From an uncultured Marinococcus sp. (GTDB taxonomy: Bacteria; Bacillota; Bacilli; Bacillales; Marinococcaceae), in NCBI RefSeq assembly GCF_947493875.1, contig NZ_CANLSU010000006.1, forward strand, positions 186,001-250,000: a stretch of DNA of 64,000 bases, in the 5' to 3' direction. The notes below the pieces were generated by a model. The model was given only the letters and a program-made list of their open reading frames with translations, ran no database searches and was not told the DNA's origin. The position numbers and the translations under genes are program-made. Positions 7,672-15,223 of this stretch are shown here, piece after piece. The number at the start of each line of letters is the position of its first letter. Positions within the stretch are counted from its first letter, which is position 1.

Positions 7672-8510
7672 TAGTTGTACTGATTACTGCTGAGACGTTC
7701 AACACTTGTTGGTTTCCAGCCTTCGCCGTCCACCCACTCCATGCGTACTTCGTATGGATTTTCACTGCTGGCGTCTTCACTGATAACTGCTCTTGCAGTA
7801 TCCTGCGATCCTCCGTTTTCGAGTCTCCACAGCACCGTGCTGTTGCCTTCTGTCGATCTCAGCCCAGTGGCAGCCTCCACAGCATCCTCCATTTCTTCCC
7901 AGTTCTGACCACCTTCAGTAAAATCAGCCGTGAAGTTTTCCTGTTCAGTGCCTACTGGTTCGTATTCACCGTCTTCCTGAGTTGCTTCCGTATCAGCGCT
8001 GTCACTGCCTTCTGATTCGGAAGCACTGCTGTTCTCTTCTTCTGAGGTATCTTCGCTGGTAGTGCTTTCCTCAGAGGAGTCACTTTCGGCTTCATCATTT
8101 GAAGAAGCTGCCGGCTCTTCTTCTGCGGAGGAGTCGGATTCTGAGGAAGAATCAGATTCAGAGGTATTTTCTGCTTCTTCAGAGGTATTTTCTGCTTCTT
8201 CTGAAGTCTCTTCTTCTGTACCTTCTTCATCTGCATTGTTTTCCGGAGTTTCTTCTGTAGAAGAAGTGTCCGGGTTATCCTCCGGTCCGCTTTCATTCTG
8301 CTCTTCTTCGGTATTGGTTGAGTCTGCCATCTCTTCTCCGTTATCTTCAGCCTGGTCGTTATTATTATTAAAAAACAATAACAGAATACCAAAGAACAGA
8401 ATGAGCACTGCTACAATACCAATAGCAGCATTTAAGACATTATTCATCCGCTTCTTTCTTTTCTTTTGAAAGCGTGAGCCGGATTCGTCGTTATAGTTGT
8501 TGTTCGACAT
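7671..8510 (-). CDS. yrrS: YrrS family (DUF1510) membrane-anchored protein with long acidic linker
   Basis: A 279-residue protein: basic cytosolic N terminus (FQKKRKKRMNN), one membrane helix at about 25-47, then roughly 140 residues composed almost only of Glu, Ser, Asp, Thr and Asn, and a folded C-terminal DUF1510 domain (about 185-279, with NWEEMEDAVEAATGL and EWVDGEGWKP). In B. subtilis yrrS precedes a penicillin-binding protein gene and is linked to the cell envelope. Here that PBP gene is missing and greA comes next upstream. The linker is far longer than in B. subtilis and contains a 21-bp DNA repeat. The start at 8510 follows AGGTGG by eight bases; a GTG at 8522 lies too close to it. 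Confidence 0.85.
   Translation of the reverse strand: MSNNNYNDESGSRFQKKRKKRMNNVLNAAIGIVAVLILFFGILLLFFNNNNDQAEDNGEEMADSTNTEEEQNESGPEDNPDTSSTEETPENNADEEGTEEETSEEAENTSEEAENTSESDSSSESDSSAEEEPAASSNDEAESDSSEESTTSEDTSEEENSSASESEGSDSADTEATQEDGEYEPVGTEQENFTADFTEGGQNWEEMEDAVEAATGLRSTEGNSTVLWRLENGGSQDTARAVISEDASSENPYEVRMEWVDGEGWKPTSVERLSSNQYN
8157..8198 (-). repeat. 21-bp tandem repeat in the yrrS linker
   Basis: Two identical 21-base units (8157-8177 and 8178-8198, each beginning TTCAGAGG on the plus strand) encode the heptad SEEAENT twice, with a degenerate third unit beyond. The array is in frame and could change copy number by slippage. Confidence 0.85.
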
Positions 8511-8693
8511 CTTAGGATCCACCTGCCCTTATCGTATGTAATGCTTTTGTAGTACAAAAACACGCCCTGCAGAGAGAACGTAACATGTTTTATCATAAAG
8601 GAAATACTTCCGGATAACGAGGGAACATAGACCTATGATTTACATCCTCAAAGCAGGGCGCCGCGCTTAAGTTTTATTGGTGCTGGCAGACTT

Positions 8694-9170
8694 CTAGGCT
8701 ATTTCAATAATCTCGACTTCAATGTCCCCGCCTGGTGTTGAAACCGTTACCTGTTCACCAATCTGGCGTCCAAGCAGGCTCTGGGCCATCGGCGAATCGT
8801 TGGATATTTTTCCTTCAAGCGGATCAGACTCTGCGCTTCCGACGATCGTATAGCTTTCTTCATCACCGTTTGGCAGTTCTTTAAACCGTACTGACTTTCC
8901 GAGCGACACCACGGAGTTATTACTTGTGTCTTCTTCAATGATGGCAGCATTTTTCAGCATCTGTTCAATCTGGCTTACTCGTCCTTCGACAAAGGCCTGC
9001 TCATCTTTGGCAGCATCGTACTCCGAATTCTCGGACAAATCGCCAAAGCTTCTGGCAATTTTTATACGCTCTACGACTTCCTGCCGTCGCTCAGTTTTTA
9101 AATATTCCAATTCCTCTTCCAGCTTCTTTCTGCCTTCTTCTGTCATAAAATGCTGCTTTTCTTCTGGCAT
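8694..9170 (-). CDS. greA: Transcription elongation factor GreA
   Basis: A 158-residue factor that rescues backtracked RNA polymerase by stimulating transcript cleavage. The N-terminal coiled coil (about 10-78) carries the tip acidic residues in the conserved [16 protein letters not shown] segment; the C-terminal FKBP-like domain ends in [15 protein letters not shown] lies seven bases before the ATG. The 184 bases between its stop and the yrrS start contain no gene; the GC-rich stretch GGGCGCCGCGC near 8655 could form local structure, but I see no convincing terminator. Confidence 0.97.
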   Translation of the reverse strand: MPEEKQHFMTEEGRKKLEEELEYLKTERRQEVVERIKIARSFGDLSENSEYDAAKDEQAFVEGRVSQIEQMLKNAAIIEEDTSNNSVVSLGKSVRFKELPNGDEESYTIVGSAESDPLEGKISNDSPMAQSLLGRQIGEQVTVSTPGGDIEVEIIEIA

Positions 9171-9230
9171 ATTTTCACTCCTCTATTCAATATAAAAATG
9201 TATCATATTTTGGCTCACTTTTATAGTATT

Positions 9231-9902
9231 TTACGTTATACTACCGGGCGCTTCCGGAAGACGGGCGCTGACCGCCACCCCGTCACCAACCGGAAAAATG
9301 TTGGTGCGAAAGTCTTTTCTTTCCATCAGCCAGCGGTTGTACGCCCGTATTTTTTTCACCATCGGCTGTAATCGTCCAGGAATATCCGCTTCAGGGTCAG
9401 CGACCAAACCCCGGAACAATACGTTATCACTAATAATGATCCCTTCCGGGGCCAGCAGCTGCTCACACAATTGAAAATACTGCTGATACTGTCCTTTGGA
9501 AGCGTCTATAAATACTGCGTCAAATGCCGTTTTGTCTGCAAATTCCTCCTGCAGGTTTAAAGCATCTCCAAGGACAAATGTAGTCTGCTCCTCCCACGGG
9601 CTTTTAGCCCGGTAGTATGCTGCACGCCTGTAGCGTTCTTCGTCTTTTTCCACCGACACTATGGAGGTCCCGGGCAGGGCGGATGCCATCCGTAAAGCAG
9701 AATAACCGATTGCCGTGCCAATCTCCAGAACCGATACCGGCTTTTTTAATTGAAGAATTTCGATCATGAATTGCAGTGCCTCTTCGTCCATAACCGGTAT
9801 ACGGTCACGTTCTGCTTCTTTGATCATTTCATCAAACCACGGCGGCGGACCGATACCCAGCTCTTTCCGGTATTCATTAAAATGATTGTTTATGTCCGGC
9901 AT
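9231..9902 (-). CDS. trmR: tRNA 5-hydroxyuridine methyltransferase-like O-methyltransferase (YrrM)
   Basis: A class I SAM-dependent methyltransferase of the catechol/caffeoyl-CoA O-methyltransferase fold, about 223 residues. SAM motif I is VLEIGTAIGYSALRMA; the metal/acid motif is FIDASKGQYQQYF and the downstream Asp-Asn pair is ISDNVLFRG. B. subtilis YrrM (TrmR) methylates 5-hydroxyuridine at tRNA wobble position 34, and the gene sits beside mltG as here. Start choice is uncertain: ATG 9902 gives the B. subtilis length, while ATG 9938 would overlap mltG by 16 bases. Confidence 0.85.
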   Translation of the reverse strand: MPDINNHFNEYRKELGIGPPPWFDEMIKEAERDRIPVMDEEALQFMIEILQLKKPVSVLEIGTAIGYSALRMASALPGTSIVSVEKDEERYRRAAYYRAKSPWEEQTTFVLGDALNLQEEFADKTAFDAVFIDASKGQYQQYFQLCEQLLAPEGIIISDNVLFRGLVADPEADIPGRLQPMVKKIRAYNRWLMERKDFRTNIFPVGDGVAVSARLPEAPGSIT

Positions 9903-9922
9903 TTTTTCGCCTGCTTTCCTGG

Positions 9923-11023
9923 CTATTGATTCTCCCATTCACTTTCATACTTTCTCTGGGTACGCATATGCTGCTCATACGTTTCGTTATAAATAACTTC
10001 CCCGTTCGGGCGGGCATAAAAATATAATGCCTCTGTATTTTCAGGGTTCAAAGCTGCCTCAATTGACTGTACTCCCGGACTTGCAATCGGCCCTGGCGGC
10101 AGGCCCCTGTTTCGGTATGTGTTGTACGGCGAAGTTACCTTCAGATCATTGAAGGAAGTACGAAGCCTGTGTTCGCCCAGAGCATATGCCACCGTAGGAT
10201 CCATCTCAAGACGCATATTTTTTTCAAGCCGGTTTTCGATTACTCCGGCAATTGGCGCACGGTCCTCTGCCCGTGCCGCCTCCCGTTCTACAATGGAAGC
10301 GATGGTCCATATTTCACGGGCGGTCCAGGGACTGTTGGTGATTTGATTTGAAAATTCTACCATAGTTTCATTTGTTCGTTCAATCATATCCTTTAATACT
10401 GCCTCAGGATCCGGGGACTCACCGTAGTATTCATACGTCTGTGGGGCTAAATAACCCTCTAGTGTATAGCGCACGCCATTTTCGTTTTTGGCTTCCCGGA
10501 TAAATGAATAGGATTCACTTAAAGAACGAATGAACGCTTCATCTGTGGCTGTTTCCAAAAACTTTTCTTCTGAAAAATCAGCGTTCTTCGCACTGAGTCG
10601 TGCTATCTGCTCCAAAGACCTTCCCTCCGGAATAGTGATGGAGGCAACCGGTTCCTGTGCCTGCTGCCCGGCTTCAAGCGTACGGGCAATTTCCCCGGCA
10701 CTCATCGAAGCAGATAATCGGTATGTACCGGCTTTCAGGCTGTCCGGCCGTAAGTAACTGAAATATTGAAAAACACTGGCATTTTTGATCAGCTGCTGCT
10801 TTTCCAGCTTCTCAGCTGCTGCTTCCGTGGAAGCGCCCTGTTCAATAACGACAGTCTGTTTTTCCCTGTTATTTTCTGCTGCCGGAAAAAGCATATACAG
10901 CACATATATGAGAGCTGCCGCGACACTCATCAGAAATATAGTCCCCAGGAAATAAAATGCCGCCTTCCGTTTTTTCTTAGTAGAGCTGCGGCGCCCGGAG
11001 TGTGAATATATGAGCGTTTTCAT
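9923..11023 (-). CDS. mltG: Endolytic murein transglycosylase MltG
   Basis: A 366-residue YceG-like protein. After a basic cytosolic tail (RRSSTKKKRK) comes one membrane helix (about 21-47), a LysM-like subdomain with the VVIEQGAS start, then the catalytic domain with LEGYLAPQTYEY (188-199) and IVEREAARAEDRAPIAGVIENR, whose Glu246-Arg-Glu248 pair contains the catalytic glutamate. MltG cleaves nascent glycan strands and is thought to terminate their elongation. Translation probably starts at ATG 11023, eleven bases after GAGGAG. A terminator between yrzB and mltG implies that mltG heads the mltG-trmR-greA group. Confidence 0.95.
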   Translation of the reverse strand: MKTLIYSHSGRRSSTKKKRKAAFYFLGTIFLMSVAAALIYVLYMLFPAAENNREKQTVVIEQGASTEAAAEKLEKQQLIKNASVFQYFSYLRPDSLKAGTYRLSASMSAGEIARTLEAGQQAQEPVASITIPEGRSLEQIARLSAKNADFSEEKFLETATDEAFIRSLSESYSFIREAKNENGVRYTLEGYLAPQTYEYYGESPDPEAVLKDMIERTNETMVEFSNQITNSPWTAREIWTIASIVEREAARAEDRAPIAGVIENRLEKNMRLEMDPTVAYALGEHRLRTSFNDLKVTSPYNTYRNRGLPPGPIASPGVQSIEAALNPENTEALYFYARPNGEVIYNETYEQHMRTQRKYESEWENQ

Positions 11024-11081
11024 GAATGGATGTTCTCCTCTTAACCTGCGGGCTCAGCTGCACGGCAGGCATAATGATAAA

Positions 11082-11108
11082 GAAAAACACCGGAAGAAGA
11101 TCCGGTGT
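11082..11108 (-). terminator. Rho-independent terminator after yrzB
   Basis: ACACCGGA pairs with TCCGGTGT around a six-base loop; A5-6 on the low-coordinate side gives the U-tract on the minus strand. It separates ireB-ruvX-yrzB from mltG. Confidence 0.85.
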
Positions 11109-11133
11109 GCTTCCTTTACGGTTAGAACAAGTT

Positions 11134-11424
11134 CTACTCCATTTCGTTAGCACTGTAAGTGTTCACCATTTCTTCGACCATTTCCCATTCTTCGTCAGAC
11201 TCGATTGGGAAAAGGTTTATATCGGACTCGTCCCCTTCGCCTTCTTCCTCGTAGCGGAAAGCAAAAACCTCCACTTCGTCATTGTCGGCTTCGCTTGACG
11301 GAACCACTACAATGTAGGACTGCTCGCTCTCATCTGCGTCAAATGTAAACAGGATGTCAAATAAATGTTCATTGCCGTCCTCATCGGGTATGACAATTCT
11401 TTCTTTTTCTTCTTCTTCGGCCAT
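11134..11424 (-). CDS. yrzB: DUF1292 family acidic protein YrzB
   Basis: A 96-residue, very acidic protein (opening MAEEEEKERIVIPDEDGNEH, later FAFRYEEEGEGDESDINLFPI) matching the DUF1292/YrzB family that sits next to ruvX throughout Firmicutes. Function unknown; the gene neighbourhood with IreB and RuvX is highly conserved, hinting at a link to RNA processing or cell-wall stress. AGGTG precedes the ATG by eight bases. Confidence 0.9.
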   Translation of the reverse strand: MAEEEEKERIVIPDEDGNEHLFDILFTFDADESEQSYIVVVPSSEADNDEVEVFAFRYEEEGEGDESDINLFPIESDEEWEMVEEMVNTYSANEME

Positions 11425-11441
11425 TTTATTTCACCTCTTTA

Positions 11442-11867
11442 CTATAAGTTTGATTGATGATCCAAATAACTCTGCAGAATCATCACAGCTGCCATTTTAT
11501 CCACAACTTTTTTTCGCTTTTTTCTGCTGACATCTGCTTGTAATAGTGTGCGTTCTGCCGCCTTCGTTGTCAATCGCTCATCATACATGGCCACCGGCAG
11601 CGAGGAAAATTCTTCAAGGTTTTCTGCGAATGCCTGACACTCTTTTCCCCTGCCCCCAATCGTGCCATCCATATTTTTGGGAAGGCCGACCACAAGCTGC
11701 TCGATTTCATTTTCTTTAACCAGTTCAAGAATACGGGGAAAGGCTTCGTCCGGCTCAGTCGTTTTTAAATGAATCGTTTCTATACCCTGGGCCGTCCAGC
11801 CCAGCGCATCGGAGATGGCGATCCCGATTCTTTTCTTTCCGACATCAATGCCAAGCGCCCTTTTCAC
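11442..11867 (-). CDS. ruvX: Holliday junction resolvase-like / pre-16S rRNA nuclease RuvX (YqgF)
   Basis: A 141-residue RNase H-fold nuclease. It carries the N-terminal [15 protein letters not shown] (catalytic Asp8), central [16 protein letters not shown] (116-121 region) and C-terminal DKMAAVMIL with the final catalytic Asp. YqgF matures the 5' end of 16S rRNA in E. coli; it was first proposed as a resolvase. It overlaps the ireB stop by four bases (ATGA), so the two are translationally coupled. Confidence 0.93.
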   Translation of the reverse strand: MKRALGIDVGKKRIGIAISDALGWTAQGIETIHLKTTEPDEAFPRILELVKENEIEQLVVGLPKNMDGTIGGRGKECQAFAENLEEFSSLPVAMYDERLTTKAAERTLLQADVSRKKRKKVVDKMAAVMILQSYLDHQSNL

Positions 11868-12133
11868 AAAGATGACTGGTGGTCCTTCAGATAGTGTCGC
11901 ATTAATTCTTCAATTAATTCATCCCGCTCGAGCTGGCGGATGATCGTTCTTGCTTCTTTATGACGGGGAATATATGCTGGATCGCCTGAAAGCAAATATC
12001 CCACAATTTGATTAATTGGATTATACCCTTTTTCTTCAAGCGCTTCATACACACTGAGCAGCACTTCTTCGGCCTTTGGATCGGAAGAATCTTCCTTTCG
12101 GTTAAAACGTACGGTCCGGTCGTTCGTATCCAA
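11864..12133 (-). CDS. ireB: IreB family regulatory phosphoprotein (YrzL)
   Basis: An 89-residue protein with [25 protein letters not shown], the invariant core of the IreB family, whose Enterococcus member is a substrate of the PASTA kinase IreK that governs cephalosporin tolerance. The start is decided by the ribosome-binding site. AGGAGGTGG lies eight bases before TTG 12133, giving [11 protein letters not shown] and the normal family length. Longer in-frame starts (12172, 12271) have no Shine-Dalgarno sequence and would run through the alaS terminator. The Thr-rich N terminus (TNDRT) is where the kinase acts in enterococci. Confidence 0.9.
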   Translation of the reverse strand: MDTNDRTVRFNRKEDSSDPKAEEVLLSVYEALEEKGYNPINQIVGYLLSGDPAYIPRHKEARTIIRQLERDELIEELMRHYLKDHQSSL

Positions 12134-12175
12134 TTCCTCCACCTCCTCAGATGACTTTTCACGAAATGTCATTTC

Positions 12176-12207
12176 ATAAAAAGCAGAAGGGAGGAGAAGC
12201 TCCCTTC
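12176..12207 (-). terminator. Rho-independent terminator of alaS
   Basis: GAAGGGAG pairs with CTCCCTTC around six bases; on the minus strand it is followed by TGCTTTTTAT. Downstream of alaS, before ireB. A TATAAT-like box at 12245-12250 (minus strand) upstream of it could start an ireB transcript, but no matching -35 is visible. Confidence 0.75.
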
Positions 12208-12271
12208 CTATACTGTGGTAACTAATACGATTACTGTATAGACGATTATATTGTACATTAGATAGGGGCAC

Positions 12272-14914
12272 TTAGGAAAGGGTTAAGATAAAGTTCTTCG
12301 CTTCTTCCAATGCTTCTGTAAGCTTTTCAGGCTGTTTTCCTCCTGCCTGAGCCATATCCGGGCGGCCGCCTCCGCCGCCTCCGCAAACTTCCGCTGCTTT
12401 TTTCACAATATCCCCTGCTTTGTACCGTTCAGTCAGATCTTTAGTTACTCCGGCAATAAGCTGTACTTTTTCCCCCTCCGATGTTCCAAGCACGACAATA
12501 CCGCTTCCAAGCTTTTGCTTGAGTTCATCTACGGTCTGCCGCAGCGTATCTTTATCTGCTCCTGGAAGCTCTTTGGCAATAACCGGAATGCCGTTTATTT
12601 CCTCTGCCGCGTCTGCAAGATCCCCGGCTTCGAGATTACTCAGCTTCTGCGACAGCGATTCATTTTCTTTTTGGAGACTTCTAATCTGCTCCTGCAGAGC
12701 TTCTGCACGCTGCGGGATATCGTCAATGGCACGGGAGCGGACGATGCTGCCTGTTTCTTCAAGCAGCTGCATTCTGCTTTCAAAGTATTCATACGCGTAC
12801 TGGCCGGTAACAGCTTCTATTCGGCGGGTCCCGGCACCAATTCCGGATTCTCCTGTAATCTTGAACACTCCGACTTCGGAGGTGCTGCCGACATGGCAGC
12901 CGCCGCACAGTTCAATACTGTAGTCGCCGATCTGCACTACGCGAACTCTTTCCCCGTATTTTTCCCCAAACAACGCAGTGGCGCCCATCTGCTTCGCTTC
13001 ATTGATTCCTTTTTCTTCAATCAGAACCGACACATTGTCCCACACTTTTTCGTTTACAAGATATTCGATCCGCTTTATTTCCTCTGCAGTGACCTGCCCA
13101 AAATGGGAAAAGTCAAAACGGAGGCGGTTATCTGTCACAATCGATCCTGCCTGGTTAACGTGCTCCCCGAGCACATCCTTAAGGGCCTGGTGCAGCAAAT
13201 GGGTCGCCGTGTGGTTTTTAATAATGCTTCTTCTCGTATTTTCTTCGATGGATGCCCGTACATGCATCCCTTTACGGAGCGATCCTTTTTCAATTCGTAC
13301 CGTATGAAGATTTTGGCCGTTCGGAGCTTTCTGCACATCTTCCACTATCGCTTCCATCCCTGCGGCTTCATTTACGATCGTGCCGCGGTCTGCCACCTGG
13401 CCGCCGCTTTCTGCATAAAACGGGGTTTTTTCCAGAATGAGCTGCACCTGCTCTCCGGCTCCGACTGTATCTACGAGTTCTTTATTGTGAATCAGCGTCT
13501 GAACGCTTGTCTCCACGTCAAAATGCTCGTAGCCGACGAAGATACTCTCTGTATCAATATCTGTCAAAAGCGACTCCTGAGTCTGCATCGAACCGCTGTC
13601 TTTTCTAGCCGCACGTGCCCGGCTCCGCTGGGCTTCCATTTCCACTTCGAATTCTTCATTGTCCACCGCGAACCCTTCGTCTACTACGTATTCTGCCGTT
13701 AAGTCAGGCGGGAATCCATACGTATCGTACAGGCGGAAAACATCTTTACCGGAAATGACTGTTTCTCCTTTGTTTCGGGCTCTTTCTGTTACCTGTCGCA
13801 GCATTTTCAGCCCATCGGTCAGCGTCTCATGAAAACGTTCTTCTTCAGTTTTCACTACACGTTCAATAAAGGATTGCTTTTCACGAACCTCCGGATAATA
13901 ATCTTCCATGATTTCGCCCACAATGCCTACAAGCCTGTGCATGAACGGCTCCTCCTGCCCGAGCCAGCCGGCGTAACGCACCGCACGGCGGAGCAGACGG
14001 CGCAGAATGTAACCGCGCCCTTCATTGGACGGAAGGGCCCCGTCCCCGATGGAGAAGCTGACTGTCCGGACATGATCGGCAATCAGGCGAAAAGCAATAT
14101 CCTGCTCTTCATTTTCTCCATACGTTCTTCCGGATACCTCTTCTACCTTTCGGATGATCGGCCGGAAAAGATCGGTATCAAAATTTGTTGGTACGTCCTG
14201 AACGAGGGTCACGAGCCGTTCAAGCCCCATGCCGGTATCAATGTTTTTCTTTGGCAGCGGAGTGTACGTATCATCGGCGTTATGATTAAACTGCGAAAAT
14301 ACGAGATTCCACACCTCTAAATAACGCTCGTTCTCTCCTCCAGGGTACAGCTCCGGATCCCGGGGGTCATTTCCCCAACTGTCTCCGCGGTCATAAAAGA
14401 TTTCCGTGTTCGGCCCGCTTGGCCCCTGGCCGATATCCCAGAAGTTTTCTTCGAGACGGATGACCCGTTCTTCCGGAAGGCCGATAATCTCTCTCCAGTA
14501 CTGGTACGCTTCGTCATCCTCCGGATGAACGGTAACCGACAGCCGATTTTCATCAAAGCCTATCCAGCGCTCCGAAGTTAAAAATTCCCACGCCCATTCG
14601 ATGGCTTCTTTTTTAAAATAATCGCCAATCGAGAAATTGCCGAGCATTTCAAAAAAGGTGTGGTGGCGCGTCGTTCTTCCAACGTTTTCAATATCGTTTG
14701 TCCGGATGGATTTCTGCGCATTCGCAAGCCGCGGATTTTCAGGAATCACCCGTCCATCGAAATATTTTTTCATCGTAGCGACCCCGCTGTTGATCCATAA
14801 AAGCGTCGGATCCTCATGCGGAACGAGCGAGGCGCTCGGCTCAATGGTATGTCCTTTTTCCTCAAAAAAGTCCAAAAAGCGCCGCCGGACTTCAGTAGAT
14901 GTTAATGCTGGCAT
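12272..14914 (-). CDS. alaS: Alanyl-tRNA synthetase
   Basis: An 880-residue class II synthetase that charges tRNA-Ala. The catalytic N-terminal domain opens with [17 protein letters not shown] and holds [18 protein letters not shown]. The editing domain carries the zinc-type motif [11 protein letters not shown] and the later [14 protein letters not shown] coiled coil (about 720-770) leads to the C-Ala domain with its glycine run [15 protein letters not shown] near the end. Everything expected of a full-length, editing-competent enzyme is present. Expression is controlled by the T-box leader directly upstream; GGGAGG precedes the ATG by about ten bases. Confidence 0.98.
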   Translation of the reverse strand: MPALTSTEVRRRFLDFFEEKGHTIEPSASLVPHEDPTLLWINSGVATMKKYFDGRVIPENPRLANAQKSIRTNDIENVGRTTRHHTFFEMLGNFSIGDYFKKEAIEWAWEFLTSERWIGFDENRLSVTVHPEDDEAYQYWREIIGLPEERVIRLEENFWDIGQGPSGPNTEIFYDRGDSWGNDPRDPELYPGGENERYLEVWNLVFSQFNHNADDTYTPLPKKNIDTGMGLERLVTLVQDVPTNFDTDLFRPIIRKVEEVSGRTYGENEEQDIAFRLIADHVRTVSFSIGDGALPSNEGRGYILRRLLRRAVRYAGWLGQEEPFMHRLVGIVGEIMEDYYPEVREKQSFIERVVKTEEERFHETLTDGLKMLRQVTERARNKGETVISGKDVFRLYDTYGFPPDLTAEYVVDEGFAVDNEEFEVEMEAQRSRARAARKDSGSMQTQESLLTDIDTESIFVGYEHFDVETSVQTLIHNKELVDTVGAGEQVQLILEKTPFYAESGGQVADRGTIVNEAAGMEAIVEDVQKAPNGQNLHTVRIEKGSLRKGMHVRASIEENTRRSIIKNHTATHLLHQALKDVLGEHVNQAGSIVTDNRLRFDFSHFGQVTAEEIKRIEYLVNEKVWDNVSVLIEEKGINEAKQMGATALFGEKYGERVRVVQIGDYSIELCGGCHVGSTSEVGVFKITGESGIGAGTRRIEAVTGQYAYEYFESRMQLLEETGSIVRSRAIDDIPQRAEALQEQIRSLQKENESLSQKLSNLEAGDLADAAEEINGIPVIAKELPGADKDTLRQTVDELKQKLGSGIVVLGTSEGEKVQLIAGVTKDLTERYKAGDIVKKAAEVCGGGGGGRPDMAQAGGKQPEKLTEALEEAKNFILTLS

Positions 14915-14960
14915 TATTGATCAGCCTCCCGTGAGTTTTTCATTTTTGTTTAAATTACAT

Positions 14961-15188
14961 TAAAAAACCCGCCCCTGAAAACAGGGACGAGTGTGCTCGC
15001 GTTACCACCCTGGTTGCCGCATATAAAAACGGCCAACTCAGCATCCGTAACGTGGATCATCCGACAGGGTTTGCCTGCACTCCGGAGCAGCGTTCGGGCG
15101 GGTTATTCTCCGGCAGTTTCAGCCGCTGCTGCCGGTCTCTGTGAGAATATATCCGCCGTACTCATTCCATCACTGTTTTTATTATTCT
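14961..15188 (-). promoter_or_regulatory. T-box riboswitch of alaS (tRNA-Ala)
   Basis: The minus strand carries AGGGTGGTAACGCG (14998-15011), the conserved T-box that pairs with the uncharged tRNA acceptor end, followed at once by a terminator (14962-14991: TCCCTG/CAGGGG-type stem then T6). Upstream lies a roughly 180-base structured leader with an AGTA element typical of Stem I. A GCT within GAACGCTGCTCC is a candidate Ala specifier codon; I could not fold the stem to prove it. Uncharged tRNA-Ala would stabilise the antiterminator and let alaS be transcribed. Confidence 0.9.
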
Positions 15189-15194
15189 GTTTCA

Positions 15195-15223
15195 GTTATA
15201 TCGGAAACCGTATTTTCTGTCAA
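15195..15223 (-). promoter_or_regulatory. Sigma-A promoter of the alaS leader, overlapping the recD2 stop codon
   Basis: On the minus strand TTGACA, 17 bp, TATAAC. The recD2 TGA (15220-15222) lies within the -35 hexamer. The predicted transcript start near 15188 fits the T-box leader. Confidence 0.8.

Noticed and set aside
12134-12271. N-terminal extension of ireB up to 12271
   Set aside because: It would translate the alaS terminator; the strong AGGAGGTGG site sets the start at TTG 12133.
12515-13702. 395-codon open frame on the plus strand inside alaS
   Set aside because: It lies antisense to the fully conserved alaS frame, has no ribosome-binding site and no recognisable domains.
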